DNA of 64,000 bases from Mesodorylaimus sp. YZB2_4 (taxonomy: Eukaryota > Nematoda > Enoplea > Dorylaimida > Dorylaimidae), in assembly GCA_030248295.1 (NCBI GenBank), contig JASANH010001722.1, forward strand, positions 372,001 to 436,000, in the 5' to 3' direction. The notes under the pieces were generated by a model. That model searched no databases and was not told the DNA's origin. It worked only from the letters and a program-made list of their open reading frames with translations. Numbering within the stretch: position 1 is the first letter of the stretch; every line of letters starts with the position of its first letter. Shown here piece by piece: positions 44,547-54,562 of this stretch. The translations under genes and the position numbers were made by a program.

Positions 44547-46642
44547 ATGGGTGGAACTTGTTCTCGTAAAGAATTTGATTGGTCTTATACGGAAGAACCA
44601 CACGCTACTCGGCGAAGGATTATTTTACGTAAGGGTTTTCTGATTCTTTTTACTGAAAAATCTGAAAGATTTAATCCTGAAATTTTCTCATCATGACTCT
44701 TTCACAAACGACCTTTAGACCTGGCGTGCCCCATAAAAACTCGATATTGTGCTTGAAATAAACAAACTGGAAGATTTTTTGTTTCCATCCAAATTGGTTT
44801 CTCGATTTTCCTCAGCTATAATTAGAATTAGATCAGCAACAATTTTTCAAAAAGTTTTGATCAAAACTTTTAATAAATCACTGTTTATATCGATCGATTA
44901 CCTAATCAATTATCGAAATGCTACTGTCGATCAGTTGCTTGTTTCCACGAGATACCAAACTGTCGGTTTTGTATTCTTGCATTTCATGGATAATTCATGG
45001 CCTTCTAGGAATTTAGGGGTAGTAATCGCCTCAAGTCCGTTATTGTAAGATTTCCCTGAATTTTTGTTTTTTCAAAAATCAAATTCAGTTATAATCAAGC
45101 CATCAGCTCTGCGACTGCTCATGATCAATGTCTGATTAGGCCGTCGCTGATTCTGTGAAAGTGCGCACAAAAGACCCCAGAGTCAGAGGCTTGAGCTGTT
45201 TCTGTTACATATTTCACAGAGCATGACTGCTATTGTCCAATTTAGAAAAACATCCAGAGATCAAGCAATTATTTGGTTTGGACCATTCTTTTAAATATGT
45301 GGTTTTCATGATGGTATTGACACAAATATTCCTCTCTTATTTATTGAAAGGTGAGTTCTTTTTTTTTGTATTCGAATAAGTAGTGATTCATTCTGGTGCC
45401 TTGCGTGCCAGCAAAGCAAAAAACGGAGCCTAGATTCAAGAGCATTTGTTTTTCAGATTCCAATTGGCTCCTTATTTTTTTACAAGCTTATTGCGCTGGG
45501 GGTGTATTCAATCACGCTCTGATGTTAGCCATACACGAAATTTCTCATAATATCGCCTTCGGCAATCATCAGGCGTTAAAGGTGGGGCAAACGACAAAAT
45601 ATGTACAGTAGGAGTTTTGTCGCATGCATAATTTTTCTTGTTTTAGAATAGATTTTTTGGTGTTTTCGCCAATTTGCCGATCGGTGTGCCAATGTCAATC
45701 AGTTTCAAAAAGTATCATATTGAACATCATCGATACTTGGGCGAAGAAGTGTTGGACACTGATGTGCCTACAGAATTGGAAGGAAAATTATTCACAAATA
45801 CGTGGAAAAAATTCATTTGGTTGGTTGGTCAACCGTTCTTTTACGCATTTCGTCCAATGATTGTTTACAAAAAGGTAGAGTCTAAAAAATTCTCACAATT
45901 TTTTTGTTGAACTCAGGTTGACTTTTCAGGGAGTCACGGATATAGAAATTTTGAACTTTTTCGTACAACTCGCATTTGATGTCTTTATTTACAAGTTCTT
46001 CGGCTTTAAATCCTTGGTCTACCTGGTTAGCGGCAGTTTGTTGGCCATGGGTTGCCATCCAACTGCGGGGCATTTCATAGCAGAACATTATGTTTTCACG
46101 CCAGGCCAGGTAAGAACAAAGTTGTAATTTCCGGCTTTAGGCTGATTCTTCTTGTTTTAGGAAACGTATTCGTACACGGGTCCACTGAATTTAGTCACGT
46201 TCAATGTTGGATACCACGTGGAACATCACGATTTTCCATTTATTCCTGGCGATAAGTTGCCATTGGTGAGTTAACTTGTGAAACTTGAGGGAAATTCAAA
46301 GAGTAATGAGTCTATTATTTTTAGGTTCGTAAAATTGCACCAGAATATTACAGCGATATGAGGACGCATACGAGTTGGGTTTGGGTCTTGTGGCAGTTTG
46401 TTGTCAACCCTGCCATGGGGCCATTCGCTCGTATCAAACGAAAACCACGCGTTCAACCCGAGTTTTATGGTATCAACTGTTTGGCAGAATATATCGATGC
46501 ATTCTTGTGTTATATCGGCTATCATCAAGTGAAAAACTGGTTATATCCCAGTAAAAACGAAATCCATGACGGAAACAAGACGGAAAATGGATCATTGCCA
46601 CATGCGGATGGATCAGATTTCAGTTCTTTGAAACAAGGATAA
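44547..46642 (+). CDS. DEGS1: Sphingolipid delta-4 desaturase (DES1 / DEGS1)
   Basis: Seven exons give a complete protein of about 380 residues: 44547-44628, 45246-45350, 45457-45581, 45647-45874, 45930-46109, 46161-46265 and 46325-46642. The enzyme inserts the 4,5-trans double bond of dihydroceramide to make ceramide, in the ER membrane. All three iron-binding histidine boxes are present: HEISH in exon 3, HIEHH in exon 4 and HVEHH in exon 6. Other signatures are [45 protein letters not shown] and [17 protein letters not shown] at the start fits N-myristoylation as in DES1. The tail is about 55 residues longer than in mammals, from about residue 325 on ([20 protein letters not shown] and a charged end). 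Confidence 0.95.
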
Positions 46643-46688
46643 TGATAGCGGTGATGGACGATTTTTGTATGTCGAGTTTTTTGTAAGC

Positions 46689-47063
46689 TTAGTTGAAATT
46701 ATTTAAATGCAACATTAATGAACCAGGCTTGAGACTCGAAACTTCTAATCTGCTTTGTGCTTTTCCTGTCAAGTTCTTGAACACTTGTAGTACATTCAGT
46801 TGGTAGTTTGAGGCTTTTTGCACTTGGTTGGCTGCTGGATGAACATGAGAAATAGCAACCTGTTTTTGTTGTGTTAGACCAAGACCCTCTCCCCAAACAG
46901 TCTCTGGAAACAGCATGAGTGTGAAACATGAGGTGCGTTCAATATGTTCTGAGAATCCGCTAATTCCAGCTGCGCAACAAGCACGATTGGAGGAGACTGC
47001 CTTCATTGCTTTGATTCCTGCAAAATTAGGAAAGTAGCTCCCTGCAAAATTTGAGTTTTTCAT
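46689..47063 (-). CDS. Possible 3' exon of a convergent gene, unrecognised
   Basis: The minus strand is open for 124 codons, ending TAA just past the desaturase stop. It reads KAMKAVSSNRACCAAGISGF, then FPETVWGEGLGLTQQKQVAI and HPAANQVQKASNYQLNVLQV. The composition looks like real protein. A TTTTGCAG|GAATC acceptor near 47015 could begin the exon. I do not recognise the family, and no second exon was joined with confidence. It may be a gene that overlaps the desaturase 3' end tail to tail. Confidence 0.35.
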   Translation of the reverse strand: MKNSNFAGSYFPNFAGIKAMKAVSSNRACCAAGISGFSEHIERTSCFTLMLFPETVWGEGLGLTQQKQVAISHVHPAANQVQKASNYQLNVLQVFKNLTGKAQSRLEVSSLKPGSLMLHLNNFN

Positions 47064-47154
47064 TCATGCTTGTTAAATTGGCTTTTAAAATTGGAATATA
47101 GTTTGTGAAAATCGCAAAGAATCATGCCAGAATGCGGGTGCAGGGGTCGCTTTA

Positions 47155-47340
47155 TTAATTGCTATCCTCTTTCATCTTTGCGGCGTCAATGGATTGTGGC
47201 ATGTTTGTGTTTGTGTCTCTGGCTGAACAGCTTACTATCAGTTCAGCGATGCAATTCAGACAAACAGAAAATGTCGAAGGTCTGATTTCTTCACATTTCA
47301 TGGTGCTTAGTACAAGAAGCCTGCGACTTCGCATCTTCAC
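47155..47340 (-). CDS. Short ORF ending at an AATAAA signal, unrecognised
   Basis: A 61-codon minus-strand reading contains MKCEEIRPSTFSVCLNCIAE and ends EDSN-TAA. AATAAA overlaps just past the stop (TTTATT on the plus strand at about 47152-47157). The CxxC and the poly(A) signal make a terminal exon conceivable, but no upstream exon is evident. It may also be chance. Confidence 0.2.
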   Translation of the reverse strand: MKMRSRRLLVLSTMKCEEIRPSTFSVCLNCIAELIVSCSARDTNTNMPQSIDAAKMKEDSN

Positions 47341-47741
47341 AGATATCTAAATATTCATTCCACTAGTCTTTTGGAAACCCATTTGAAAACATGAGTAAAC
47401 GAAACGAACATTCTGTCAAACCCATGGATTAAAAAAGGTGAAGAATCTCTGCTGTACCCTGTTGCCAGGCTGCTGGTGAAGACTTTGCCGATCGAAGTCT
47501 GTCACAAACTGTTTTTACAAAACACGCTCAAAACAACGCATTCATTGAAAAAAGTAATACAGCTGTTCAAACGCTGACCTTCTGCTGTATGTTTGTACTA
47601 GATATATATCCTCCCAGATAAGCTGAGCCTGAACCTACTTTAACAATAAATGCACTAGGACGCCGCAATGATGATGCTTGACATGACCCAATTTTTACTT
47701 CATGGCAGCAATGTAAGCGATTACACTGTACTTGATTCATT

Positions 47742-48469
47742 TTATCCATCTTTTTTCTTTCTGAGCCACACAGCGGCAGCAATCCAGTAGGTGATTTGAA
47801 TGATAAAAACGAAGGATGCGCCTAGAAACACACCCATGCCATCGCCAATCATGGCTAAAAGTGAAGCCCCGTCGACCTTGTACACATCCGCTTCCACAAC
47901 ATATTCAGGAAAAAATGTTATTTCGATTTTGTTATTGGGTATCTCTGATGAGTAGTTGAACGACAAACTCATGGGCACGTAAGTTGTGTGCGCGTCGAAA
48001 TATTGTGTCACAAAATGGCAAAGATTCCGCTGCCCTTGCCTTAAGGAGATAGAACTACAAAAAAGTAAACAGGTGTAAATACTTTTCGAAAGTAAATCCA
48101 CAATTGGCATGAATTGGAGTAAATATATTTAAGCCGCAACGAGAATAATACCGAAAATTGCTACTGCCTTGACATATATGCACACTAATATAAGGAGTAG
48201 AACTGTGTAAATTTTATATCCAATCGAAGCAACTTACGATGTCTTTAAATTTTTTGGAGTGGTTGGGGACTGGCAGCTTGATATTGCTCTCGAACGCGCC
48301 GTAGTAACATGCGTATAACTAAGCTGGTTTGCAAATAGCTGTGTCGTTTGGTCTGATTTCGTCGTAATGAATGATGCACCCGCAATTAATTGCTAACATT
48401 TCAATCATTTGCGCAAACGTACATTTTTCAACGGAATACTTCTTTGGATTCGTCATACTTTCGAAATAT
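47742..48469 (-). pseudogene. DEG/ENaC sodium channel, 3' end, with in-frame stop
   Basis: Two exons carry the last part of an amiloride-sensitive channel subunit. Exon A (48238-48469) has YFESMTNPKKYSVEKCTF and the cysteine-rich pattern CGC..C..C (AINCGCIIHYDEIRPNDTAI). Exon B (to TAG/TGA at 47742) has EITFFPEYVVEADVYKVDG and the post-pore signature LLAMIGDGMGVFLGAS. TM2 (FVFIIQITYWIAAAVWL) and a basic end follow. Exon A contains an in-frame TAG at 48319-48321, right after CKPA. Exon A ends in phase 0, and the obvious acceptor at 48054 would not keep the frame. An acceptor at 48029 (GGGCAG|CGG) would. Upstream exons (TM1, finger) were not found. The stop makes this a likely pseudogene. Confidence 0.7.
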
Positions 48470-49714
48470 CTACAAATAGCATACAGTACATATCATGAAT
48501 CGGTTAGTCGTAGGATAAATATCACTCAAGTAATTGGAGAGGCACCCATTACTAATCAAAGTTTGCTGTGCGATTGTATCTGAATATCTTTACTGTCTTA
48601 TGTGGACCCTCTGGCTAAGGCAGGCCGGTCAACTTTATATAAGCGCTGTAAACCTGGCAAACTGGGTTAATTTTATAAGCTTTACCACGGGTTCAGTGAT
48701 TTCGGGAATTCTCGTTTTATATACGAATTTGGCTGTCTTGTTGACATGCAAAGTGCGCAAATCTCAAGACGTCGAAAAATTCGCCCTAGAAAGATAAATG
48801 CCTAACTTGAAATCACCGCAGATCTAAGGTAATTCCCCTGCGCTTGTGTCGCGACGGAGCGCGATGGATTTAATGCTCACATTGCAGCCCGAGGAGAAGC
48901 ATCGCTGATCTGTGACGTTACGATGTGATTTTTTTCTCCTTCCATGCCTAGTTCGCTTCCTTGTGGCTCATTCTTCGTTTCTGGCGCTGACAGAGTGGCC
49001 GTCTGCTTATCTTTGTCCGTAAAAGGCAGTGTAACGAAGCTTCTTTATACTCATTCTCCCACCGTCAGCCGCCCTGAGTGGTCGGTTGTCTCATAGCTCT
49101 CTGCAACTACGCTTTCACAACGCCTCTCTCGCTACAGCCTGGCAGCGCTGCTGGGAAATAAAGACGCCAAAAAATGTCTTCGGATACCAAGCTGATTCTA
49201 GAATACCCCAGGATACCAAGCTCATTGTGAAATGACTGTGAACTGTGTTGGAATTTAGGATGTGCCTTAGGATTCAGAATTGCGAAACTGCCCGAGATCC
49301 CTAAACAGGAAGGCAGGAGCTTGAAAAGTTTCTACTGATGGTCCCAGTGAATCCACTTTCTTTCATTGATGGAATACTCCGAATACTTTCACGAAATGCT
49401 GATCGTTCCGGCGGTGAGATTTAGGTAACTGATCGTAAATGGATGGAGCCGTCACAGGGTTGGTCACATGGGTCAAAAAGCTGGTTTTATCAGATGTGTG
49501 TGAGTTTCCCCCGTGTGTTTGTGGATGGCGTAGTTGAATAGTATTATCGGGCACATCATCATCAGTCCCCATTGTCTTGACTTCAACAATCTTTACCCAA
49601 GAGACGCTTATGGTCCTTATACGACGGTCGATTGGCGACTTGCTGGCTGATAGGGAATCATTGCAGGAACGGAACATACTTAAGAGACGATAAGCGTCGA
49701 AGCCAATAATTTAC
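48470..49714. other. Upstream region, no further channel exons recognised
   Basis: I searched for more DEG/ENaC exons on the minus strand and found none that keep phase. A minus-strand reading of 104 codons at 49363-49677 has no motif. Confidence 0.4.
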
Positions 49715-49807
49715 CGTCGTGACGCTAGCAGTTACTGCGCATTTCATATGCCACGTATGTGAACTTTTAGAACTGGCGTTGCCATAGTTCCGCAGCGTGA
49801 TGTTGAT
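49715..49807 (-). CDS. Small exon-like segment, unrecognised
   Basis: TTTCAG before 49807 and ACG|GTAAAT after 49715 bound 93 bases that are open in one frame only: INITLRNYGNASSKSSHTWH then MKCAVTASVTT. An NxT/S site and one cysteine suggest a secreted or membrane protein. No neighbouring exon was joined with certainty. A SINE lies immediately upstream in the would-be intron. Confidence 0.3.
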
Positions 49808-49865
49808 CTGAAACCAAGAACACTATGAGTGGGTGGAAGCGATGTTCGGGGAGGCATCGCCAAGA

Positions 49866-50030
49866 AGTGCGGGCCTCGTGGCCTGGTGGGTTAGGCGTCT
49901 GCCTCTCACGCCAGGTGCACAGTTGCGGGCGAGTGTTCGACTCGCTGGCCGGTAAATCATTTCGTGTAAAATGTGTCCCTTCACCCTCGAGTGCGCATAC
50001 GCGTTTGGTGATGTGGTGAAACATGAACAT
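49866..50030 (+). mobile_element. tRNA-derived SINE, best-preserved copy
   Basis: GTGGCCTGGTGGGTTAGGCG fits a Pol III A box (TRGCNNAGYNGG). CGTCTGCCTCTCACGCCAG resembles an anticodon arm. GTGTTCGACTCGC is a B box. A non-tRNA body with TTCACCCTCGAG follows. Copies at 18750-18870 (minus) and 32803-32960 (plus) share the order. Confidence 0.7.
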
Positions 50031-50857
50031 GAGTGCTGTTTTATATGACGCAAAGAATCGGTCAGCAGCTAGGGATGTTGAGCCCCATAAACCTCGAAAA
50101 TATGTATCAGTTATTTTTGAGCCTGTAAGCCAATACGGGACCAACGCCAACTGAAGTGAGCCACTGCAGCTCCAAACTTTCGGATGCCATTCAGGTTGGG
50201 AATAAAAATCCTGATCAACCTAAATTCTATTAGCGAGAACGAACACCGTGATAAGACAGTAAGGTATGAAGGCATAAGCGCGCACTACTGGTAAGGATGA
50301 AAAAGATGTTTTTTCGCTATAAAAAAATTTAAAAACTCGCAGTGATCGACTATCAGTCGCCAACCTTCTCTCCCTCTCCCTCAAAGGCTGCGGTCAACCT
50401 TCATGGATGGCTTCATATCGAAACTGTAAATCTTTTGCCTTCTCTTCATGTCTGAACGTGATTTCCGTTCAAAAAAAAATACATTTCGTTGATGTTTTGC
50501 TACATATAGATTTAGAGCTATAGCTGAGCAAGGGTGGGGGATGTGGGGTTTGCCTACTTCGCATAGCTCAGATGTGTATCTACCTTTTTTGAAAATGCGA
50601 AAATAAGATTTTCAGAGAATGTTGAATTGCGCTCACTTCGCGCGCTTTTGGCTGTGATGCGCAGGATAGCAAATTACTGTAAGCGCAACGAATTTCAATC
50701 AAAGTGGTCAAACATGGATAGAAACAGTTTTTCTCAGGTTCATTAAGATTAAACAACGAAAGGGAGTTCCTCTGCGTGCTTTCTAAAATAATAAGGCATA
50801 TTAGGAGAGATGAATTTTTTTATGTGATGTTTGGAAAATGCAACAAGATAAGCAATA
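50031..50857. other. Intergenic, nothing recognised
   Basis: No supported exon or repeat in this stretch. Confidence 0.4.
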
Positions 50858-50942
50858 GGCCGAGCCGAACGACCGAGCCGACCGAGCCGACCATCCGAGA
50901 TAGTATTCACATTGACCAGTCCAGTGCGGCGGGAGATAGTCG

Positions 50943-51110
50943 AGACCGAAGGCGGGAGATAGTCGAGACCGAAGTCTCTAAGCAAAAAACTCCGACTGGA
51001 GGTAGGCAAGTCTCGCGACTATACCTGCTCTAGAAAAATCAACCGAAGAGGTTGACGTCCCAGCCAGGGGAGCATATCGATTACTCCCGACCGCCAGGCG
51101 TGCTGGTCAC
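50943..51110 (+). repeat. Structured dispersed repeat, copy B
   Basis: Contains ACTGGAGGTAGGCAAGTCTC, then CTAGAAAAATCAACC, GGTTGACGTCCCAGCC and ATCGATTACTCCCGACC. It is inverted relative to copy A. On the complementary strand the arms are GTCAACC/GGTTGAT and TAGTC-GCGA-GACT (a GNRA loop). Confidence 0.75.
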
Positions 51111-51489
51111 ATTCCTCCCACCGTTGGAAAAATGGCGTCCCCGCCATTCTCCAACTGGGAGAACCAACACCCCAGTGGTGGTGCCTTATCAGCGCTAGGT
51201 GTTCCACCCACCGTCGCGCTAAGGCGCACCAAACGCTCGCCGAACCTTCTCCTCCCGCGTAGGTAATAGCGGAGTAGGTTTCGCCCGCTGGCTCCTGGTG
51301 CCTCAGTGGAGGCAACCCAGACCGAGGTCTGGTAGGGAGTACACCTGCAGGGAACCCCGGGCCACAGCAAGCGCAGGCGCGCCAGTCCGGCATTCACCAC
51401 AACCACCCGGGCTAGCACACTAGTCCATAAGGGGCTTACATCCGAAGAAGGCCCTTTGGTTCGTGACGCCAGTGTAACCAGCGCACTTA

Positions 51490-51655
51490 GGCGGCGGGAG
51501 ATAAGCGAGACCGAAGTTTCTAAGCGAAAAACTCCGACTGGAGGTAGGCAAGTCTCGCGACTATACCTGCTCTAGAAACATCAACCGAAGAGGTTGACGT
51601 CCCAGCCAGGGGAGCATATCGATTACTCCCGACCGCCAGGCGTGCTGGTCACACG
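51490..51655 (+). repeat. Structured dispersed repeat, copy C
   Basis: Nearly identical to copy B through CGTGCTGGTCAC. It reads TAGAAACATCAACCGAAGAG where B has TAGAAAAATC. It lies in the same orientation as B, 380 bp away. Confidence 0.75.
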
Positions 51656-51785
51656 TCCTGAGCCTCTTACGTCTCGCGTCCAATGCGTCTTGCGTCCAGT
51701 GCGTCTGGGGCGGCCAGCCGATGCTCCATTCACATTGACTTGCGTCCAGTGCGTTTCGCTCGGTTTGCTCGGCTCGGTCGAAGTT

Positions 51786-52672
51786 GAGAATTTTCAAATT
51801 TTCCAACCGAGCTCACCTGTGCTTGGACTTGCAAATATTGGTATTTTGATCAGTTTTTATTCAATTTTGGCTGGAGACGCGTGGAAGTGAAATTGTTAAT
51901 AGAGAGCGAGAAAAACTACATCCCCGCCACCAATCGGGATGCACTGCAATTATGGTTTTGCATGAATTGGGCACATCGCAACCTAAAAGTTGCTTCCGTT
52001 TGGGCCTGAGGCGAGCCACGGCTCTACACGGCCACTGTCCAATATATCAAGATTTAAAAATGTCAAACATTGCCCAAAATGCATATTCCACAAGGGGTGC
52101 ATTAGCTAAGAATGATTGGGAAGCTCGGGAGAGAGCACTGAATTACCCGAGGTCAGTCTGCTTATAAAGGACACTTTGGTGCATAGATATCCTCTCTGTG
52201 TAACTGCACTGCAGGAGCGCAGTAAAGGGGAATTCGCGTTATGATAATAGAAAAGATAGTCGGGGAAGCTATCGTCAGCCAATGGTCAGTCATTTAGAAT
52301 GGTTCAAGACAGCGGCTGTTAAAAAAGTTTTTCGCCGGCGGCGGCGGTGGGTGTACAGTATGGTCTCGCTTCTCGCGCGAGGGGGGGGGCGATTTCTCAA
52401 ACCGAGCCCGCTTTGTTGCAGACAAAATAACGAAGCTCGGTCGGTCAACGCCCATGTGAATGCACCGACCTAGCCCTTGGACCGCAATCGGAGCCAACCG
52501 CAAAAACGCAAGCCGAGCAAACCGAGCTTTTCAATGTGAACATCATGCGGCTCGGTTAGCTCGGTCGTCTCTGCTCGGTTCTTGCGGCGGACGCACCAAA
52601 CGCAGCAATGTGAATTCGCCTTTACGCTGCAATTTCCCACTATCTACGCTTGGCATAAGACCGCCGGACTTT
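51786..52672. other. Repeat-flank sequence, no gene
   Basis: Contains GC-rich CTCGGT/ACCGAG words (52425-52575) related to the ends of the composite element, plus AATGTGAAT words at about 52450 and 52600. No exon supported. Confidence 0.45.
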
Positions 52673-53668
52673 TAAGCATCGGTCTTGGAGGTCTACAAGT
52701 GGACTCGGAACTCCAGTGTTCGTGAGGTGAGCGCCCCGGAGGCACTGTCTTCGCAGCTGATATGCAATGATCGGTTTATTCTAATTAGAGGGAAGAGCCT
52801 GTTTCTTGACTGGCTGACTGAAGGGCCCTTCTCGCGAGTGATTGGCTGGCTTGACGATAGGGGTCACCCGCGACCTTGGGTTGAGGTAAGGTCTATGGCC
52901 AATAACAGGCTATCTCACTTCGCATATGTCCAAATTCTGTCATCAATACCAGCTGAGTGGAAAAGGATGCTACAGACAGCCAGGATGCCAGTAGAACTAG
53001 TCTGTGAGTTAAACCCTCGTCCAGTCAATGGCGCCAAACAACGATTTATAAACTCAAGGTACGAAATACCCGCGGGGCAAGCTCGGTGGTGCGTTTTGCG
53101 GCCGGCAGTTGCGAGTTGGCCTTGGGAAAAAATCTGGTCCCTACCGCGAAAATTGGGGGCTCCAAATTACCTGTGGATGTTTCAATTTAGAGTCCTGCAC
53201 AGAGTCTTGGCGGCTCCCTCTAAACGGCAAGTATGGGGGCAGATTGACTCTAGTGAGTGTTATGCTTGTGGAGCTGAGTTCGACACTATAGAGCATATGC
53301 TCATCACATGTCCGCTGTCCTGTCTTGTATGGCGGGATATCCTTTCCGAATTTGAAATAACAGAAGACATGACTCTAGATTTGGCAGTTAATCACTTACT
53401 ATTCGGCTTTTTTGAGTCTGCCATTCCCGAGCGTACGCGGCAAAGGCTAAATATTATTGTAATAGTCGCAAAACACTACATCTACACGCAAAGACAAGCT
53501 CAGACGCTTCTTGTTTCAGCTACTGCTTTCAAAGCTACCTTCAAGAGATACTTGTTATATCAATGGCATGCTGCTCAGTCTCTTGGGCGAGCCACTCACG
53601 TCAGTTTGAGACATTATGGTGTGTTTACATATAGTTTTTCATCCACCTTTAGAACTCGAATTGGCTGA
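52673..53668 (+). pseudogene. LINE (non-LTR) C-terminal part with zf-RVT domain, 5'-truncated
   Basis: An open reading of about 330 codons ends TGA at 53668. It carries the RVT zinc-binding signature found after the reverse transcriptase in many LINEs: WEKIWSLPRKLGAPNYLWMF, then RVLHRVLAAPSKRQVWGQID and C-Y-A-C-G..T-I-E-H-M-L-I-T-C-P. A helical tail (RQRLNIIVIVAKHYIYTQRQ) follows. There is no in-frame ATG at the start; the reading opens just after a TAA. The RT and endonuclease domains are missing. An A-rich tail (AATAATAATAAATT..) follows at 53699-53730, as at the 3' end of a retrotransposed copy. The remaining part has no stops, so insertion was probably recent. Confidence 0.8.
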
Positions 53669-54435
53669 ATGTGTTTTTTTTCTCTTCCTGTACTGAACTA
53701 ATAATAATAAATTATATATGAAAAAAATGTGATCATGAGTTCGACAAAAAAATTAGGTAATTCTTAAGTGGGTAAGTAATTGCCCGACTTAAGACAGGGT
53801 CAGGGTGTCTTTTAAGCACGCTAAGTATGAGCAATTGGGACGCGACTGATCTGTGATCGGGCATTCTGCTTTAGGTATCACGCTGAAAATATTTTTAAAT
53901 GGCTTATCTGTTGCTGGTAGATAGAGAGGGAAGGAGAGCTAATAGGAGGGAAAGGGTTTTTCGAAATCGAGAGAATCCGCTGGATATACAGCGATGAAAA
54001 GTTATTTGAAAGATTTCTGCTTGATCGAGCTTAAATCTGCTATTTGGCAGACCTGCTGTTTTAGCAGCCCTGACTGTTAAACACGACAAAGAGCAGCAAA
54101 GCGTTGTCGCCCATCCAACAGGTGATATGAGCACTACGATTCTACGATTCTATGCGACTGATGCATTTCAAAATTGAGTGGCAAGGACGCCAAAGCGGAT
54201 CAAATCAACAGCTAATCGAGCTCTGTGGAAGGTATCAAAGGTGGAAGTGACAGGAATTGGTTCATATTTTGATGCAATATCGAAATCCCTAAACTGAGGC
54301 AAAAACGAAAACGAAAGGTCAGGAACGAAATTCATGATCAGAGACGCCGTTTGCATTGAATGCACGGGTAGCTAAGATGCCAGGTCCTGGACGTTGTTGC
54401 CAAATAACTCTCGTGTGCTCACATGAGACACGTGC
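53669..54435. other. Intergenic, nothing recognised
   Basis: After the LINE tail I see no supported gene or repeat. Confidence 0.4.
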
Positions 54436-54562
54436 GCTGTGACTCACGGCTGGATCATCGGATCAGGCTCGGATCAGATCGTCCAATCCGATCCGATCCA
54501 AAATTTTTCAGAATCCGATCGGATCCGGCAAACCCCCATCCGATCTGGACGTAAGCTGAGAC
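54436..54562. mobile_element. Short GGATC-rich element, relative of 22401-23484
   Basis: Begins GTGACTCACGGCTGGATCAT and ends CATCCGATCTGGACGTAAGC. These ends resemble those of the larger element, with dense GATCGGATC words between. About 125 bp, non-coding, probably a deletion derivative. Confidence 0.55.

Larger units (their letters stand above)
50858..51785. mobile_element. Composite element with direct repeats inside CCGAGC-rich ends
   Basis: The outer ends are rich in CGAGCCGA (50858-50900) and CTCGGCTCGGTCG (51765-51782) and are inverted relative to each other. Each is followed inward by an ATTCACATTGA word. Related ends recur at about 52425-52620. Inside are two direct copies of the structured repeat (50943-51110 and 51490-51655) flanking a GC-rich core of about 380 bp. 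The core has open readings on the minus strand but no motif. A miniature element with terminal direct repeats that sits inside a TIR element is one reading. Confidence 0.6.

Noticed and set aside
50958-51070. Calling the structured repeat a hammerhead ribozyme
   Set aside because: GAAAC, GTC and three stems are in the right order, but the CTGANGA core box is not present in any copy and extra bases separate stem II from GAAAC.
51019-51418. Long GC-rich minus-strand ORFs in the core of the composite element
   Set aside because: Overlapping frames are open because of high GC content. I see no domain, and the ORF runs through a structured repeat.
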